Below, piece by piece: positions 22,150 to 33,320 of a stretch of 64,000 bases of DNA. Origin of the DNA: Halichondria panicea (lineage: Eukaryota; Porifera; Demospongiae; Suberitida; Halichondriidae). Positions within the stretch are counted from its first letter, which is position 1. Each line of letters opens with the position of its first letter. Location: positions 5,085,378 to 5,149,377 of the forward strand of contig NC_087381.1 of assembly GCF_963675165.1 (NCBI RefSeq). The letters are read 5' to 3'. Position numbers and translations under genes: made by a program. A model generated the notes under the pieces. It was not told the DNA's origin and made no database searches. It saw only the letters and a list, made by a program, of their open reading frames with translations.

Positions 22150-23025
22150 AGGGACTTGCTTCACTCGCCCCAATTATATAGTTGGCCAGAAATGTGGAAA
22201 AGTATATTGTCTGCGGCATATCATTATAGATGAATAATTGCAAGCATGCATGCATGAAGATACTGGCAATGGTTCAAATACTATACAGGAGTCAATTGCC
22301 TCTGTAGCTATACCTGCTTCGACTCTGAAAACATTAATTGTATATGCGGTTACTCAAAACGTCCACATTTTAAGTATAGACAATAACTGATGAAAAAGGA
22401 AGGTCTAATCTTACCATCGAAATAATTATATACAAGCATACATGGGCAATAATTATATTCTCATTTGATGTAATTCATATTCATGACATGGATAGCAAAT
22501 ACTTGGCTAAGATCCAGAAGAGGGCTCAATCCAGTGCTCCACCCTCTACTATTAGCTTTAAGCTAGAAGCTCAGTGGTGATCCAAGGTAGCAAAAGAACC
22601 CCCCCCTTTGCCAGAATTTATTTTTAGCAATCTACAGTCATTTACAGTTATGTTTTACTTGCTTATATGTCCACTCTAGAACGAACAGAAGCTATAGCTA
22701 AAAGCTTTATACTTCTTTCTATACTGAATGCGTTGCAAACTCTGCAATTATTGGTGCAGAGATGGAGATTTCCCATGCACATTTATGTGGGCAGAGATTG
22801 AACCGTAAGTGGGCATAACCCCTTTCCACCATACGAAATAAAATATACTGTATTCTCATTGATGCAAATCATATTGATAACAGTTTTACCACAGAATGTA
22901 ATTGACCAATTCCAATGTGCCAATTAAAGAGATTACCCGGATATATAATTACACCGTACCCTTCTAAACAAGGCTATGCAATTGTCAGAACCCATAAACA
23001 GTTAATGCTAAAAAATGGGATTTAC
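22150..23025. other. Intronic stretch homologous to 17,260-17,990
   Basis: Several blocks repeat those before exon c in the same order: GAAATGTGGAAAAGTATA.., the CTCTGTAGCTA..CTGCTTCGACTC block, a C-run followed by TTGCCAG, GGGCAGAGATTGAACCGTAAG and AGATTACCCGGATATAT. The two ankyrin clusters therefore arose by duplication of exons together with introns. Confidence 0.6.
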
Positions 23026-24031
23026 ATTTTGTATCACAATGATGAATGATGACGAGATACTTGGCCACTTCCCAGTGTCCACCTTTGTAGGCCAGAGAGA
23101 GTGGGGTGTCACCAGCCTTGTTGACTGTACCTGTACATGTATACAGGCCATATAATTATACTGAGTTGAGTATATTTGGTATGTCGTAAGGTTCCATTTT
23201 TACATTCTATCATACCATGAACGTACTTCTAATATCACAATGATGCTCGTTCACAAGGTACTTGACTGTGTTCAAGTGGCCATTAGTACAGGTCAGAGAG
23301 AGTGGGGTGTCACCAGCCTTGTTGACTGTACCTGTACATGTATACAGGCCATATAATTATACTGAGTTGAGTATACTTTGTATGTTGTAAGGTTCCATTT
23401 TTACATTCTATAGCCCCGTTTACACGACACCTAATCCGGGTCGAATCCGGATTGAATCCGGGTCAGATTTTTCTGAGTAGTGGGCATAGTAAAATGACCA
23501 CTAATTTCATTTGCGCAAACATTGGACTGATAGGAAGCTACAGGCTTACTCTAGAAACACCCACGAACATGTACAACACCTCAGAATTAGCCCTTTGCGC
23601 TTACTCACAGCTAAACCGCTACTGACACAATCTGAACCACCTCCAAAGGTGGGTTGGCTAATCCGGATTAGAACCTGGATAAGGGCCGTTTACACGAACG
23701 CGATTAGGTTTAATCCGGATTCCAACCCGGATTAAAGGCCTCGTGTAAACGGGGCTTATCATACCATGAACGTACTTCTAATATCACAATGATGCTCGTT
23801 CACAAGGTACTTGACTGTGTTCAAGTGGCCATTAGTACAGGTCAGAGAGAGAGGGGTGTCACCAGCCTTGTTGACTGGCTCTGTGGAAGACCACCTTCAA
23901 TAACATAACAGCCACTGATAAACACTTACTATTTGGATCAACACGCTTGTTCATGAGAGCCTTGACCATCTCCAGGTCACCACGGGAACACTCCAGGGAG
24001 AGAGGAGTGTCTCCAGCCTCATTCACTGCAA
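23026..24031 (-). CDS. Ankyrin exon cluster g-j
   Basis: Four complete single-repeat exons: j 23,930-24,031 (102 bp, ECSRGDLEMVKAL type), i 23,776-23,880 and h 23,227-23,331 (105 bp, TVKYLVNEHH type), g 23,026-23,130 (105 bp, GGHWEVAKYL type). Exons h and i lie in direct repeats that include the adjoining intron (GGTTCCATTTTTACATTCTA and ATACCATGAACGTACTTCTA), marking a tandem duplication. A MITE (23,412-23,756) later landed between them. Ankyrin repeats are ~33-residue helix-turn-helix modules for protein binding. All exons have phase-1 borders and intact splice sites. Confidence 0.72.
23412..23756. mobile_element. MITE in an ankyrin intron, TSD TAT
   Basis: TIRs AGCCCCGTTTACACGA and TCGTGTAAACGGGGCT with subterminal AATCCGG/CCGGATT repeats, flanked by TAT at 23,409-23,411 and 23,757-23,759. 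The empty-site sequence (TTCTATCATACC) survives next to exon h near 23,207, confirming the insertion. Confidence 0.85.
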
Positions 24032-24227
24032 CTATACAAGCAAATTGTAGAAAATGTGGAAAAGTAGGTGTTGGTTGATTTATAAAATTTGATGAGAAAG
24101 CATGGCAATGCTTCGAATGAGGTTCAGCATACAAGGCACTATGCACACAGCAATAACGAGTGCTAATAATAACGAGTGCTGCAAGCAGCTAGCGCTGTGC
24201 TATAAGTATATTATAGTTGATTGACAA

Positions 24228-24471
24228 TGAATGAGATATAGACATTACACCAACGCAATAGATTGCATAAGCCAGAGCTTCACGGATCTCAGTCGTGGAG
24301 AAAGTATTACGGAACATATTCTTAGTAAGCGAACTAATTTACAGTATAATTTACTAAGGTTTTACGTTCGTAGTACGATTACCCATATTCTGGGTAATTT
24401 GAAGCGCATGCGCACTATCACCCCTGCAATAGGTACCAGGCCGTATTTTAATTGGCCTTGAATCGAGGCTA
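24228..24471. mobile_element. Truncated TAGCCTCG-family element (right end)
   Basis: It is nearly identical, in inverse orientation, to the left ~240 bp of the 36,210-37,747 element, including a degraded helicase N-terminus on the minus strand. It ends ..GAATCGAGGCTA. The other terminus is missing. Confidence 0.7.
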
Positions 24472-24727
24472 GTACTGTATTTACTCACGGATTGTAAAAG
24501 GAGATGGATAGGGAACACCAATGTTCACCCACGTAAAATCCGTGACACAATCAGTGTTTCGGATAAGTCCGTATAGTGTAGGAAAAAACAAGTATCTTTG
24601 TGTGAGGCTATCTCTTGGATAGAAGTAGCCAAACATTTGAGAGAGAGTGTGGTAGTTGCTAGCATGTAGGTGCATGCCGCTATTATTATTTTTTGTTTGT
24701 TGAAGAATTGCTTATGGTGTTAACAGT

Positions 24728-25950
24728 TCAGTTTATGACTGTCCATCTTGGCTGTGACCAAGTCAATAGAAGGCGGGGCTTTGGAAGTGTGTCCGATGCT
24801 TGAACGAGCACCTCTAATGCATTGAATAGCTGATCGGAGAAGAGAGAAGGTAAGGCGGCAGCGAAGCCAGGCCAGGGTGGTTGAGTATGATTGCTCCCAT
24901 TTGTCGGCAAGACACGCGGATAACCTTTTTGGTTAAAAGTAGTGGCTTCCGTGGCCAAGCCTCCAGTGGCAGACAATACAAGTGGAGTGAATGACGAGTG
25001 TTCTACTTCTCTCACTCTCTGTTCATATGCCCTCTTTTTGATGGCTTCATGTTTGCGATAGCAAGCGGCTAGGCTCGTCTGTCGGTTGGAGCCTGCATGG
25101 GGATTGAAAATTCTGACGTCAAAGAAACCGTTAGCAGCAATGTCCAGTCTTGCCCTATCCTGTGAGTTATAGAGGTGGCAAATGAGAGAGTTTCACCAGA
25201 TAGGGGTTGCAGATCTGGTTCTATTCGAACATCAGAGTATATTTCTGTTAGGAGATTTGCAGTCAGATCTCTAATCTCGTTGTGGTGAATGGATGGAAAA
25301 ACCGCCTTTAGAGAAAGATAGAGAGTGCTCTATCGAGAATCTTGCTCCGCAGCCACATGTAGCGGGACAATTTTGTGGCTGCCAATTGTATCTGTATCTG
25401 AGTGCAAGGGCATCTTGAAAGGACCTCTTGTGTAAGTTAAACCCGAACTCCTCTATGGGTAGCGCAGTGAGCCAAGAGGAGGCGCCTTTAATTTCTCCTG
25501 AGCAAGCTCCATTGCTCGCTTGAGAGTGTGAGGAAGTTCTTCTTTCAAGTTTTGTGCGGCTTCTTTAGCTTGTTTACGTCGTTGTTTGCGTACTTCCTTC
25601 TTGGCGTTCAGCTGTAAGTCCACACTGTTGCTGGAAACCTGAGCGTGTTGTTGGAGAACGGATTGTTGAAGGGGCTCAGTTACCCTCTGTGATGCGAGGA
25701 ATTCTGTATCCGAAGCTTGGATAGGGTTGGCCAAGACAATACCACCTAGGCGAGCAGGTAGAGCTAGGAGATTCCTTTCACAGTCATTCGGTGGCGGTCT
25801 TCCTGTGAGAGAGGGGATGAGCTTGGTTCTGATTGTTCCTTCAATGGGTAAAAGGCTGGAAGAAATGCCCTGTAAGGTGCGGGATAGGTATACCCATTTG
25901 CTCGCTATTCCATACATGGGCGAATATTTAAAATGGGCGTTTATTAACAA
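24728..25950 (-). pseudogene. 3' part of a reverse-transcriptase element (family not assigned)
   Basis: A minus-strand reading in several frames. 25,453-25,950 gives a post-RT region (LTGRPPPNDCERNLLALPAR, RLGGIVLANP, then a Lys/Arg-rich helical segment). Next come a Cys/His stretch (CGCGARF..EHSLSFSKGGF) and IHHNEIRDL at about 25,200-25,400. 24,728-25,015 holds the tail (FTPLVLSATGGLATEATTF). The order matches a known family of invertebrate retroelement proteins, but I cannot name it. Frameshifts near 25,190 and 25,020 and an odd upstream junction with GCCCAT repeats mark it as dead. The polymerase domain itself is not present. Confidence 0.6.
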
Positions 25951-26010
25951 AGATAACTTTTACCATGGGCGTTTAAACGAGATGGGCGTTAAATACGGTA
26001 TTTTTGGCCA
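25925..26010. repeat. Spaced GCCCAT repeats at the junction of two retroelements
   Basis: On the minus strand four GCCCAT hexamers, each preceded by A/T-rich AAAC or TTAAC, occur within ~85 bp, next to ATACCGTATTTAA. This looks like one end of a MITE whose partner end is missing. Confidence 0.5.
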
Positions 26011-26029
26011 CGTGGTATACATTATGTTA

Positions 26030-27198
26030 TTAATTTATTACACAATAGTTAGGTCTGCACGTGCTTTTCTGAGCCCGTGTATGATGGGTGGGAAGATAGT
26101 CATTATTTATGTAGTCATTATTAGACTTGATGACTCTATACAGGGCCATATCATCGGCAAACATGTTGAGGTTGCTGTCCTGTGAAATAACTTCTGTTAC
26201 TGGGTTGATATAAGAGATGAATAGTATAGGGGGCCTAAGACCGAGCCTTGAGGAACTCCAGAAAGGACTCGTAGACTAGCTGAAAAACATCCGTCTATTC
26301 CAACAAATTGCTCTCTGCCCAGTAGATAACTTTTCATCCACTTAACAATGTACTCATTGACGTGCATATACTGAAGGTGCTTCAAAAGAGCAACATGTGG
26401 GACGGAGTCAAAAGCTTTTTTGACATCAAAAAATACAATACAGACCTCATATCTCCCGTCGACAGCCCTGCTCCAGTCATCAATCACTTGAATGAGAGCT
26501 GACACAGTTGAACGTGACGACATAAAGCCCCATTGCCTTGGGGAAATTGGTGAATGTAATTTCATGTGCTCCTCCAGAAGTGCTTTCACATGTTTTTCCA
26601 GGGTCATGCTTACAACTGGTAGTATTGATATTGGCCGGTAGTTGTTGACAAGTGATGGATCACCACTCTTGGGTACAGGAACAACTCGTGCCTTTTTCCA
26701 TGCTGAAGGGTAATTACCTGTGCTGATTGATAAATTAAACAACATTGCAAGTGGAGAGGCACTATTTTCTGCAGTACTTTTTAGCATATTAGGAGATATG
26801 CCATCACAGCCCATAGATTTGCCAGTTTCTAGGTTAACAAGATATTCATATAGACCTACTTCCTGTTCTGTACACAGCAGATCTTTTGGGCAATCAGAAG
26901 GGTCTAGGTCAACAAATTGGTCAGCAAAGTCATTTATTTCTAGTGGAGGACACTTGAGATTGAAACAATAATGGAAAAAAATGTTAAGTGCAGTGGCTTT
27001 TTCAATTGGTTTGTCAAATGTCCTGCCATTCTCTTTGAGTGTAGGGATCGAACAAGTGTTACCATTCAGGGTTTTTATTGTTTTCCAAAACAGTTTATCA
27101 TCTTTAGTATTCAATCTGTCGAAGAAGTTCTTCTTGCTTTTCCGAATCATGGATACCACAAGATTTCTTTGGTTTTTAAACCTCTTAGCATCCATCAC
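26030..27198 (-). pseudogene. LINE reverse transcriptase, frameshifted
   Basis: RT motifs appear in order: KARVVPVPKSGDP.NNYRPIS (fingers), FDVKKAFDSVPH (first catalytic Asp, motif A), SGVPQGSVLGP (motif B). One base is then missing or extra in the run after GPL. The correct continuation LLFISYIN and the catalytic FADD box (motif C) follow in the next frame (near 26,160). The reading ends at a stop near 26,030, well short of a complete thumb. The upstream link to the endonuclease frame is also lost near 27,215. Confidence 0.85.
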
Positions 27199-27224
27199 CA
27201 GCTTGATTCGATAATTTAGATCTC

Positions 27225-28140
27225 TTAATTAAAAAGTATATTTCTCTTGGTTATCGCTCTGATAATTTCCTTGTTGATCCAAGGAATTTTTCCTTTAACC
27301 TTGATACTTGAATGGGGTATACTAACTTCCATGATTTGCAGGAAGGTCGAGTTCCAAGCTGACACACAGGAATCAATGTCATTCGAGTAGAACTCCATTT
27401 CCCAATTAGTCATTTCTATTAATTCAGCGGCCCGATCAAAATCTGCTAATGAATATCTCCAAACTTGTCTTCTGATAACTCTTTCTTTGAGGGGACAGTA
27501 TTTTTTCAGGGTGAGAAATAAACCCAAGTGATCTGAATTGGCTAGTTTAGGTATGGATGTACAATTTTCTACATTGTTCGGCCTTGAAACCAGCACCAAA
27601 TCAATAGTTGATGAATGGCCTGTGCTCGAAAAACGAGTGGGACACTTGGCAATTTGTGATAACGAAAAATTACACAACAATTCTAACAAGTGTGCATACA
27701 TGTAATGCGAAGGATGGAAATTAACATTGAAGTCACCAATAATAATTAAATCGGATAGACAAGACTGATTTATAGTGAGTAGTGCATCTGAGAAAGTATC
27801 AAAAATAGAATTTCTTGAGGACGGTGGACGATAAAAGACACCAAGACATAACTTGAGGTGATCTCTGATTAAAGTGACCAGCACAAATTCTAGACCAAGC
27901 GGCCCTAAAAGTAAAATGTTAAAATGAATGCTTTTGTGAATAAACATGGCAACACCGCCACCATTCCTGTTTCTATCTAATCTAAATACATTGTAGTTAG
28001 GAATGTATAACTCACTATCTATAATATCACTACACAACCATGTTTCTACTAGACAAACAACATCTGGGCAGTAGGTAGCACAAATAGCCCTTAAGTCCTG
28101 TTTGTACCCTGAAAGTTTGCACCCTCCACATTATGTTGAT
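27225..28140 (-). pseudogene. LINE apurinic-type endonuclease
   Basis: It starts inside the domain: VVCLVETWL holds the catalytic Glu (just upstream of the first ORF methionine), then RNGGGVAMFI, LGVFYRPPSS, IIGDFNVN (catalytic Asp/Asn) and SDHLGLF (Ser-Asp-His). This order is diagnostic of the APE-like endonuclease of CR1/L2/Jockey-type LINEs, which nicks target DNA for priming. The N-terminal strand with the first metal-binding Asn is absent. Confidence 0.85.
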
Positions 28141-28143
28141 TGC

Positions 28144-28434
28144 CTAAGTCTGACCTAAAAAAGGTGGTTGCGAGTTGTTTTGATCCTCAGTAGATTGGTC
28201 TACATTGCTACTTTGGTCCTGTGAATCCTGATCAGTAACATCGTGAACTTGATCCTCAGGAAGGTCCAGCGATGGGTCTACATTGTCATCGTGAGCCTGT
28301 GTTCCAAGTGCCTTATCTAGTGGATCGCTAAAGCGATATAGTGGCTCTAACTTCCACCTAGCTTGCTGATCAATAAGCAACCAGTTATCCTCCAGTATTT
28401 TTAGCTTACTTTCATCGCCACGAACAACAAGCAT
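28144..28434 (-). pseudogene. C-terminal fragment of LINE ORF1-like protein
   Basis: LVVRGDESKLKILEDNW and WKLEPLYRF resemble the C-terminal region of ORF1 proteins of invertebrate CR1/L2-type elements. An acidic, Gln/Asp-rich tail follows and a stop near 28,144. The assignment rests on its place before the endonuclease and on remembered family features. Confidence 0.5.
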
Positions 28435-28508
28435 TGGTTCATAATAATTATACCATACCCTCGCGAATAATATATGCCCACTATTTTCTGTTTAGGTACA
28501 AGAGGGTA

Positions 28509-28779
28509 CAGGGGCGGATCCAGGATTCTTGATAGGGGGGAGCTAAAAATATTTTACTAAAAAAAAAAAAAAAAGTCATCTGTTTTTCAAGCACATGTTT
28601 CCTGCATGACTCATCAATGCTTTCATAATAAACTGGGTGTGGCCATGATAATGTAACCGTAGCTACGTGCATGCAGTGAGTTGATAGCTATAACATAATT
28701 ATAGCTCTAGATTCTATTTTTCAGATCAAGGCCAGGGGGGTGCTCAAGCCCCCAAAGCGCCCCACTGGATCCGCCACTG
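28509..28779. mobile_element. hAT-like MITE (copy 2)
   Basis: CAGGGGCGGATCCAGG at the start and GGATCCGCCACTG at the end. The body matches 490-727 with an added poly(A) run (28,559-28,574). No target duplication is visible. Confidence 0.72.
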
Positions 28780-28918
28780 ATGGGACTATTCGTATTTTCC
28801 CAAACGGTGCATAAGACATATATATATACGCCCATCAAAATGATACTTAATGTCACACCAAAGGGCAGAGGAGAGCCACCTATATAATTGTAATACTCGC
28901 TTTCTTAGTCAGTCAGAC

Positions 28919-29423
28919 TATAGATTGAAGAGTTAGAGGGGGATAGGAAACGGTTGGTATCTCGAGTAACATCCGCGCTACGCTGCGGTTTAATCGAGGC
29001 CATCACAACAATATCTATTTCTACACTCAGTGCATAACTACAAGTAACTGTGCTTAGTCCGTGCAACTCACTTATATTTCAAGGTCTATACCTATTGTAG
29101 TAGTCATAACCAGCACGCTTACACGTTATATGTTCCAATAGCTCTAAAACAGCCTTGGGAACATATAACTTTATAGGAAAGTCTCTTTTTTACTGGGTGT
29201 GGTCAGTCATTAGCAAGCACTACACGTGGCTCATGGACTAGGCGTGTTATAAATTGCTGAAAGAGATGATGTCTCGAGGAAACACAGCTTTGGGAGTTAC
29301 CCGGCAAAAATGTGCTTAATAGCCTCGTAACGCGGATAATTTTCGAGGCTCCACTGCAGATTCAATCTAAAATCATCACGTGCACCACTCCGTTTCCTAT
29401 CCCTCTAACTCTTCAATCTATAT
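28919..29423. mobile_element. TIR element, GGGATAGGAAACGG type (copy C)
   Basis: ~35-bp TIRs (TATAGATTGAAGAGTTAGAG ..) with AGTCAGAC at 28,911-28,918 and 29,424-29,431 as an 8-bp duplication. The inner terminus GGGATAGGAAACGG resembles GGGATTGGCAACGG of copies A and B. About 505 bp, no ORF. Confidence 0.75.
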
Positions 29424-29463
29424 AGTCAGACAAAGAGCGGTGAAACGAAACACGGGTAAACCC

Positions 29464-29500
29464 ACTGCCAATCCTATGTAAAACCTACTGGTTTTACAAA
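29464..29500 (-). repeat. Inverted terminal hairpin of repeat R2
   Basis: It carries the reverse complement of the R2 start, including the GTAAAACC/GGTTTTAC hairpin and the adjoining TAGGATTGGCAGTG. The rest of R2 is absent here. Confidence 0.65.
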
Positions 29501-29537
29501 TTGATAACCGTAAACAAACTTAAAAGATGGGATTTAC

Positions 29538-29953
29538 TTGTTGTATCACAATGATGAGTGATGGCGAGATACTTGACCACTTCCCAGTGTCCACCTTGGT
29601 AGGCCAGAGAGAGTGAAGTGTCACCAGCCTTGTTGACTGGTTCTGTAAAAGACCACCATCAACAACGTAACAGACTGATAAAACTTACTATTTGGATCAA
29701 CACGCATGTTGATGAGAGCCTTGACCATCTCTAGGTCACCACGGGAACATTCAAGGGAAAGAGGAGTGTCTCCAGCCTCATTCACTGCAACTGTGGATAC
29801 AAGCAAATTATAAACAACAAAAAGTTTAACAGTTTGCAGTATACACACATTTTGGGTCACACTGATGTTCTTGAGCAAGATACTTGACCACTTCCCAGTG
29901 TCCACCTTTGTAGGCCAGAGAGAATGGGGTGTCACCAGCCTTGTTGACTGTAC
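29538..29953 (-). CDS. Ankyrin exons k-m
   Basis: Three complete exons: m 29,849-29,953 (GGHWEVVKYLAQEH type, 105 bp), l 29,689-29,790 (ECSRGDLEMVKALINM type, 102 bp), k 29,538-29,642 (105 bp, HWEVVKYLAITHH type). The phase-1 borders match the neighbouring array; introns are 46-58 bp between k, l and m. Exons l and m and their introns are close copies of q/r and u/v upstream. Confidence 0.75.
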
Positions 29954-30188
29954 CTGTACATATACACCACATGCATACATTGGTTTCTTTTGAAACTTCT
30001 AAAGAATAATTTAGGGAGTTTTTATAGTGGCGTAATAGGAGATCATTATAATTCATTACATATGCCACAACATTGAAGATAACCACATGTATAATTATAT
30101 AATCAATTTATTATGCCTGTATGTAGAAAAGCTATAATTATATACAAATGAGTGGGTCTATATACGTGTACGTACAACGATAACTTAC

Positions 30189-32110
30189 TTCTAGGAACAC
30201 AATGATGCTTGTTCACAAGGTACTTGACTGTGTCCAAGTGGCCATTGGCACAGGCCAGAGAGAGTGGGGTGTCACCAGCCTTGTTGACTGGCTCTGTATA
30301 TATAATTATATACTGAAGTGATGCAGCAATTAATGTGTCATACAATGCTTACTTCTAGGATCACAATGATGCTCGTTCACAAGGTACTTGACTGTGTCCA
30401 AGTGGCCATTGGCACAGGCCAGAGAGAGTGGGGTGTCACCAGCCTTGTTGACTGGCTCTGTATATATAATTATATACTGAAGTGATGCAGCAATTGATGT
30501 GTCATACAATGCTTACTACTAGGATCACAATGATGCTCATTCACAAGGTACTTGACTGTGTCCAAGTGGCCATTGGCACAGGCCAGAGAGAGTGGGGTGT
30601 CATCAGCCTTGTTGACTGGTTCTGCATGTGAAGGACCACCATCAACAACGTAACAGTACTGCTGATGAACACTTACTATTTGTATCAACATGCTTGTTGA
30701 TGAGAGCCTTGACCATCTCCAGGTCACCACGGGAGCATTCAAGAGAAAGAGGAGTGTCTCCAGCCTCATTCACTGCAACTGTGGATACAAGCAAATCATA
30801 AACACTAAAAGGTTTAACAGTTTGCAGTATGCACACATTTTGGGTCACACTGATGTTCTTGAGCAAGATACTTGACCACTTCCCAGTGTCCACCTTTGTA
30901 GGCCAGAGAGAGTGGGGTGTCACCAGCTTTGTTGACTGTACCTGTACATACACCACATGCATACATTGGTTCCTTTTGAAACTTCTAAAGAATAATTTAA
31001 TAATTATAGGGAGTTTTTATAGTGGCGTAATAGGAGATCATTATAATTCCACAACATTGAAGATAACAACATGTATATGTAATTTATATACAACAATTAA
31101 ATTTGATTATGCCTGTATATAGAAAAGCTATACAAATGAGTGGGTCTATATACGTGTATACGTACAACGATAACTTACTTCTAGGAACACAATGATGCTC
31201 GTTCACAAGGTACTTGACTGTGTCCAAGTGGCCATTGGCACAGGCCAGAGAGAGTGGGGTGTCACCAGCCTTGTTGACTGGCTCTGTATATATAATTATA
31301 TACTGAAGTGATGCAGCAATTGATGTGTCATACAATGCTTACTTCTAGGATCACAATGATGCTCGTTCACAAGGTACTTGACTGTGTCCAAGTGGCCATT
31401 GGCACAGGCCAGAGAGAGTGGGGTGTCATCAGCCTTGTTGACTGGTTCTGCATGTGAAGGACCACCATCAACAACGTAACAGTACTGCTGATGAATACTT
31501 ACTATTTGTATCAACATGCTTGTTGATGAGAGCCTTGACCATCTCCAGGTCACCACGGGAGCATTCAAGAGAAAGAGGAGTGTCTCCAGCCTCATTCACT
31601 GCAACTGTGGATACAAGCAAATCATAAACACTAAAAGGTTTAACAGTTTGCAGTATACACACATTTTGGGTCACACTGATGTTCTTGAGCAAGATACTTG
31701 ACCACTTCCCAGTGTCCACCTTTGTAGGCCAGAGAGAGTGGGGTGTCACCAGCTTTGTTGACTGTACCTGTACATACACCACATGCATACATTGGTTCCT
31801 TTTGAAACTTCTAAAGAATAATTTAATAATTATAGGGAGTTTTTATAGTGGCGTAATAGGAGATCATTATAATTGCCACAACATTGAAGATAACAACATG
31901 TATATGTAATTTATATACAACAATTAAATTTTATTATGTCTGTATATAGAAAAGCTATACAAATGAGTGGGTCTATATACGTGTATACGTACAACGATAA
32001 CTTACTTCTAGGAACACAATGATGCTCGTTCACAAGGTACTTGACTGTGTCCAAGTGGCCATTGGCACAGGCCAGAGAGAGTGGAGTGTCACCAGCCTTG
32101 TTGACTGGCT
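30189..32110 (-). CDS. Ankyrin exon array n-w (ten tandem single-repeat exons)
   Basis: Complete exons from upstream to downstream: w 32,006-32,110; v 31,663-31,767; u 31,503-31,604; t 31,343-31,447; s 31,179-31,283; r 30,837-30,941; q 30,677-30,778; p 30,517-30,621; o 30,353-30,457; n 30,189-30,293. Three types alternate: alpha (ACANGHLDTVKYLVNEHHC, 105 bp), beta (ECSRGDLEMVKALINKH, 102 bp) and gamma (AYKGGHWEVVKYL, 105 bp). Corresponding exons of p-s and t-w are 826-827 bp apart and almost identical, including introns: a recent tandem duplication. Exons o and n derive from an extra ~164-bp alpha duplication. All are flanked by AG/GT and are phase 1-1, so each adds one repeat in frame. Confidence 0.83.
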
Positions 32111-32313
32111 CTGTATAATTATACATAATTATTTTAACATAGTATTTAAAAAGAGTATAATTATAGTTATGTTTAAATAAGGTTAGTCATGCATGCATGT
32201 ACACAATACAAACAATAATAGTTTTGTACATGGCTTATAATTTATACCGCATAATAAGTAAGCTAATCATTTTTATCCGGTTCTATTTTTATCATGCAAG
32301 ATAGCCACATATC

Positions 32314-32519
32314 GTATTACTAGATTTTGCGGGTGAAAACCTTTGCGAATGAGCTAAATCAGCAGAAAATTTTACTTTTTGCGATCTAACTATTGCGATT
32401 TGGCAAGGATTGTGTGCACTTACTAGTAATAATTTAGGTTTTGCGATTTTATTGTTGCGAATTGATCAACCCTCGCAAAATTCACATATGTTTGTTACTC
32501 GCAAAACATTCTAGTAATA
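32314..32519. mobile_element. MITE GTATTACTAG (copy 1)
   Basis: TIRs GTATTACTAGATTTTGCG and CGCAAAACATTCTAGTAATA, with internal TTTGCGA motifs in both orientations. An inverted copy is at 39,602-39,812. Its right end was the landing site of the next element. Confidence 0.8.
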
Positions 32520-32522
32520 TGG

Positions 32523-33320
32523 TAGCCTCGACCCCAGGCCGATCCGTCTCCAATTGAACGCTAGGTCGCCTACTAGGCCTGGTATTGATTGTATTTGGGC
32601 GTGATTTTTTAATACATAAAACAAATTGACTCTGTGTGGTACAACAAAAAATGAATCCTCCAACAGTGGTCTTCAACAACAGGCTCTGGGGCAGTATACA
32701 GCAGGAAATACTTCCCAGAAGACACTTCTTTGGCAGTGGCAACCAAATCTTTGTCGATTCCTTTATTGCTACTGAGGATGGCAGCAGAAACACCGCTATT
32801 GTTTAGACTCCTGACCTGGTCAATCATGAGTCTCATGATGAGAGATACAAGGGGAGAGACAATTAACAAGAACAACACTTTTGTCAACAGGAGGAGCCTT
32901 GGTCCTACCTAGCTTGTAGTCCATTAAAAAGGGTAGCAACTGATATAGCAGAGAGACTTGCCATACCCCGTTGGGAACCAGATACCGTAAACACGTCCAT
33001 TCCCTCAAACAGGAGCTTGAGAGCCTGGGCCTGTTCTGCCATGAGAGTGAGGCCATCTTGCTTCAAACAAGACAACGCGTTGCATGCCATAGCTAGCTAG
33101 CTATAAATTGAGAACATAACACGGAGCTACATTACTGTAACTTTTACGGGAGTAAAATGCCTCTACGTACACCTTTAGTATTACAGAAAAAAAGCAGGAA
33201 ACAAATGTGAAGAATCTCTGCTTTTGTTTCTGGTTCCTGTCACGCCCAGATACAATCAATACCAGGCCGTATTTTTCAACTTCGTTCTATTAAAGAAAAA
33301 TCGGCCTGGGACCGAGGCTA
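32523..33320. mobile_element. TAGCCTCG-family TIR element with RecQ-like fragment (2)
   Basis: A 798-bp element: TAGCCTCGACCCCAGGCC at the left, GGCCTGGGACCGAGGCTA at the right. The perfect 9-bp duplication GTAATATGG (32,514-32,522; 33,321-33,329) is itself derived from the end of the older MITE at 32,314-32,519. It lies in an ankyrin-gene intron and carries a helicase fragment on the minus strand. Confidence 0.87.
32630..33090 (-). pseudogene. RecQ-like DNA helicase fragment (minus strand)
   Basis: The N-terminus MACNALSCLKQDGLTLMAEQ.. at 33,090 corresponds to the start of the 19,909 fragment. The Walker A region (FPTGYGKSLCY) is intact but in a third frame. The motif Ia-Ib region follows in yet another frame (LLIVSPLVSLIMRLMIDQVR, then SSNKGIDKDLVATAKEVSSG and YFLLYTAPE). 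At least two frameshifts and the absence of the DEAH and C-terminal motifs make it non-functional. It extends further toward the C-terminus than the 19.9-kb copy, so the two were not derived from one another by simple deletion. Confidence 0.75.

Larger units (their letters stand above)
26060..28440 (-). mobile_element. 5'- and 3'-truncated LINE (CR1/L2-like)
   Basis: Reading down the minus strand: C-terminal end of an ORF1-type protein (28,434-28,144), apurinic-endonuclease domain (to 27,225), then reverse transcriptase (27,198-26,197) and a frameshifted palm-domain end (to ~26,030). The ORF1 start and everything after the RT are gone. It lies in an intron of the ankyrin gene, on the same strand. 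Confidence 0.82.
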
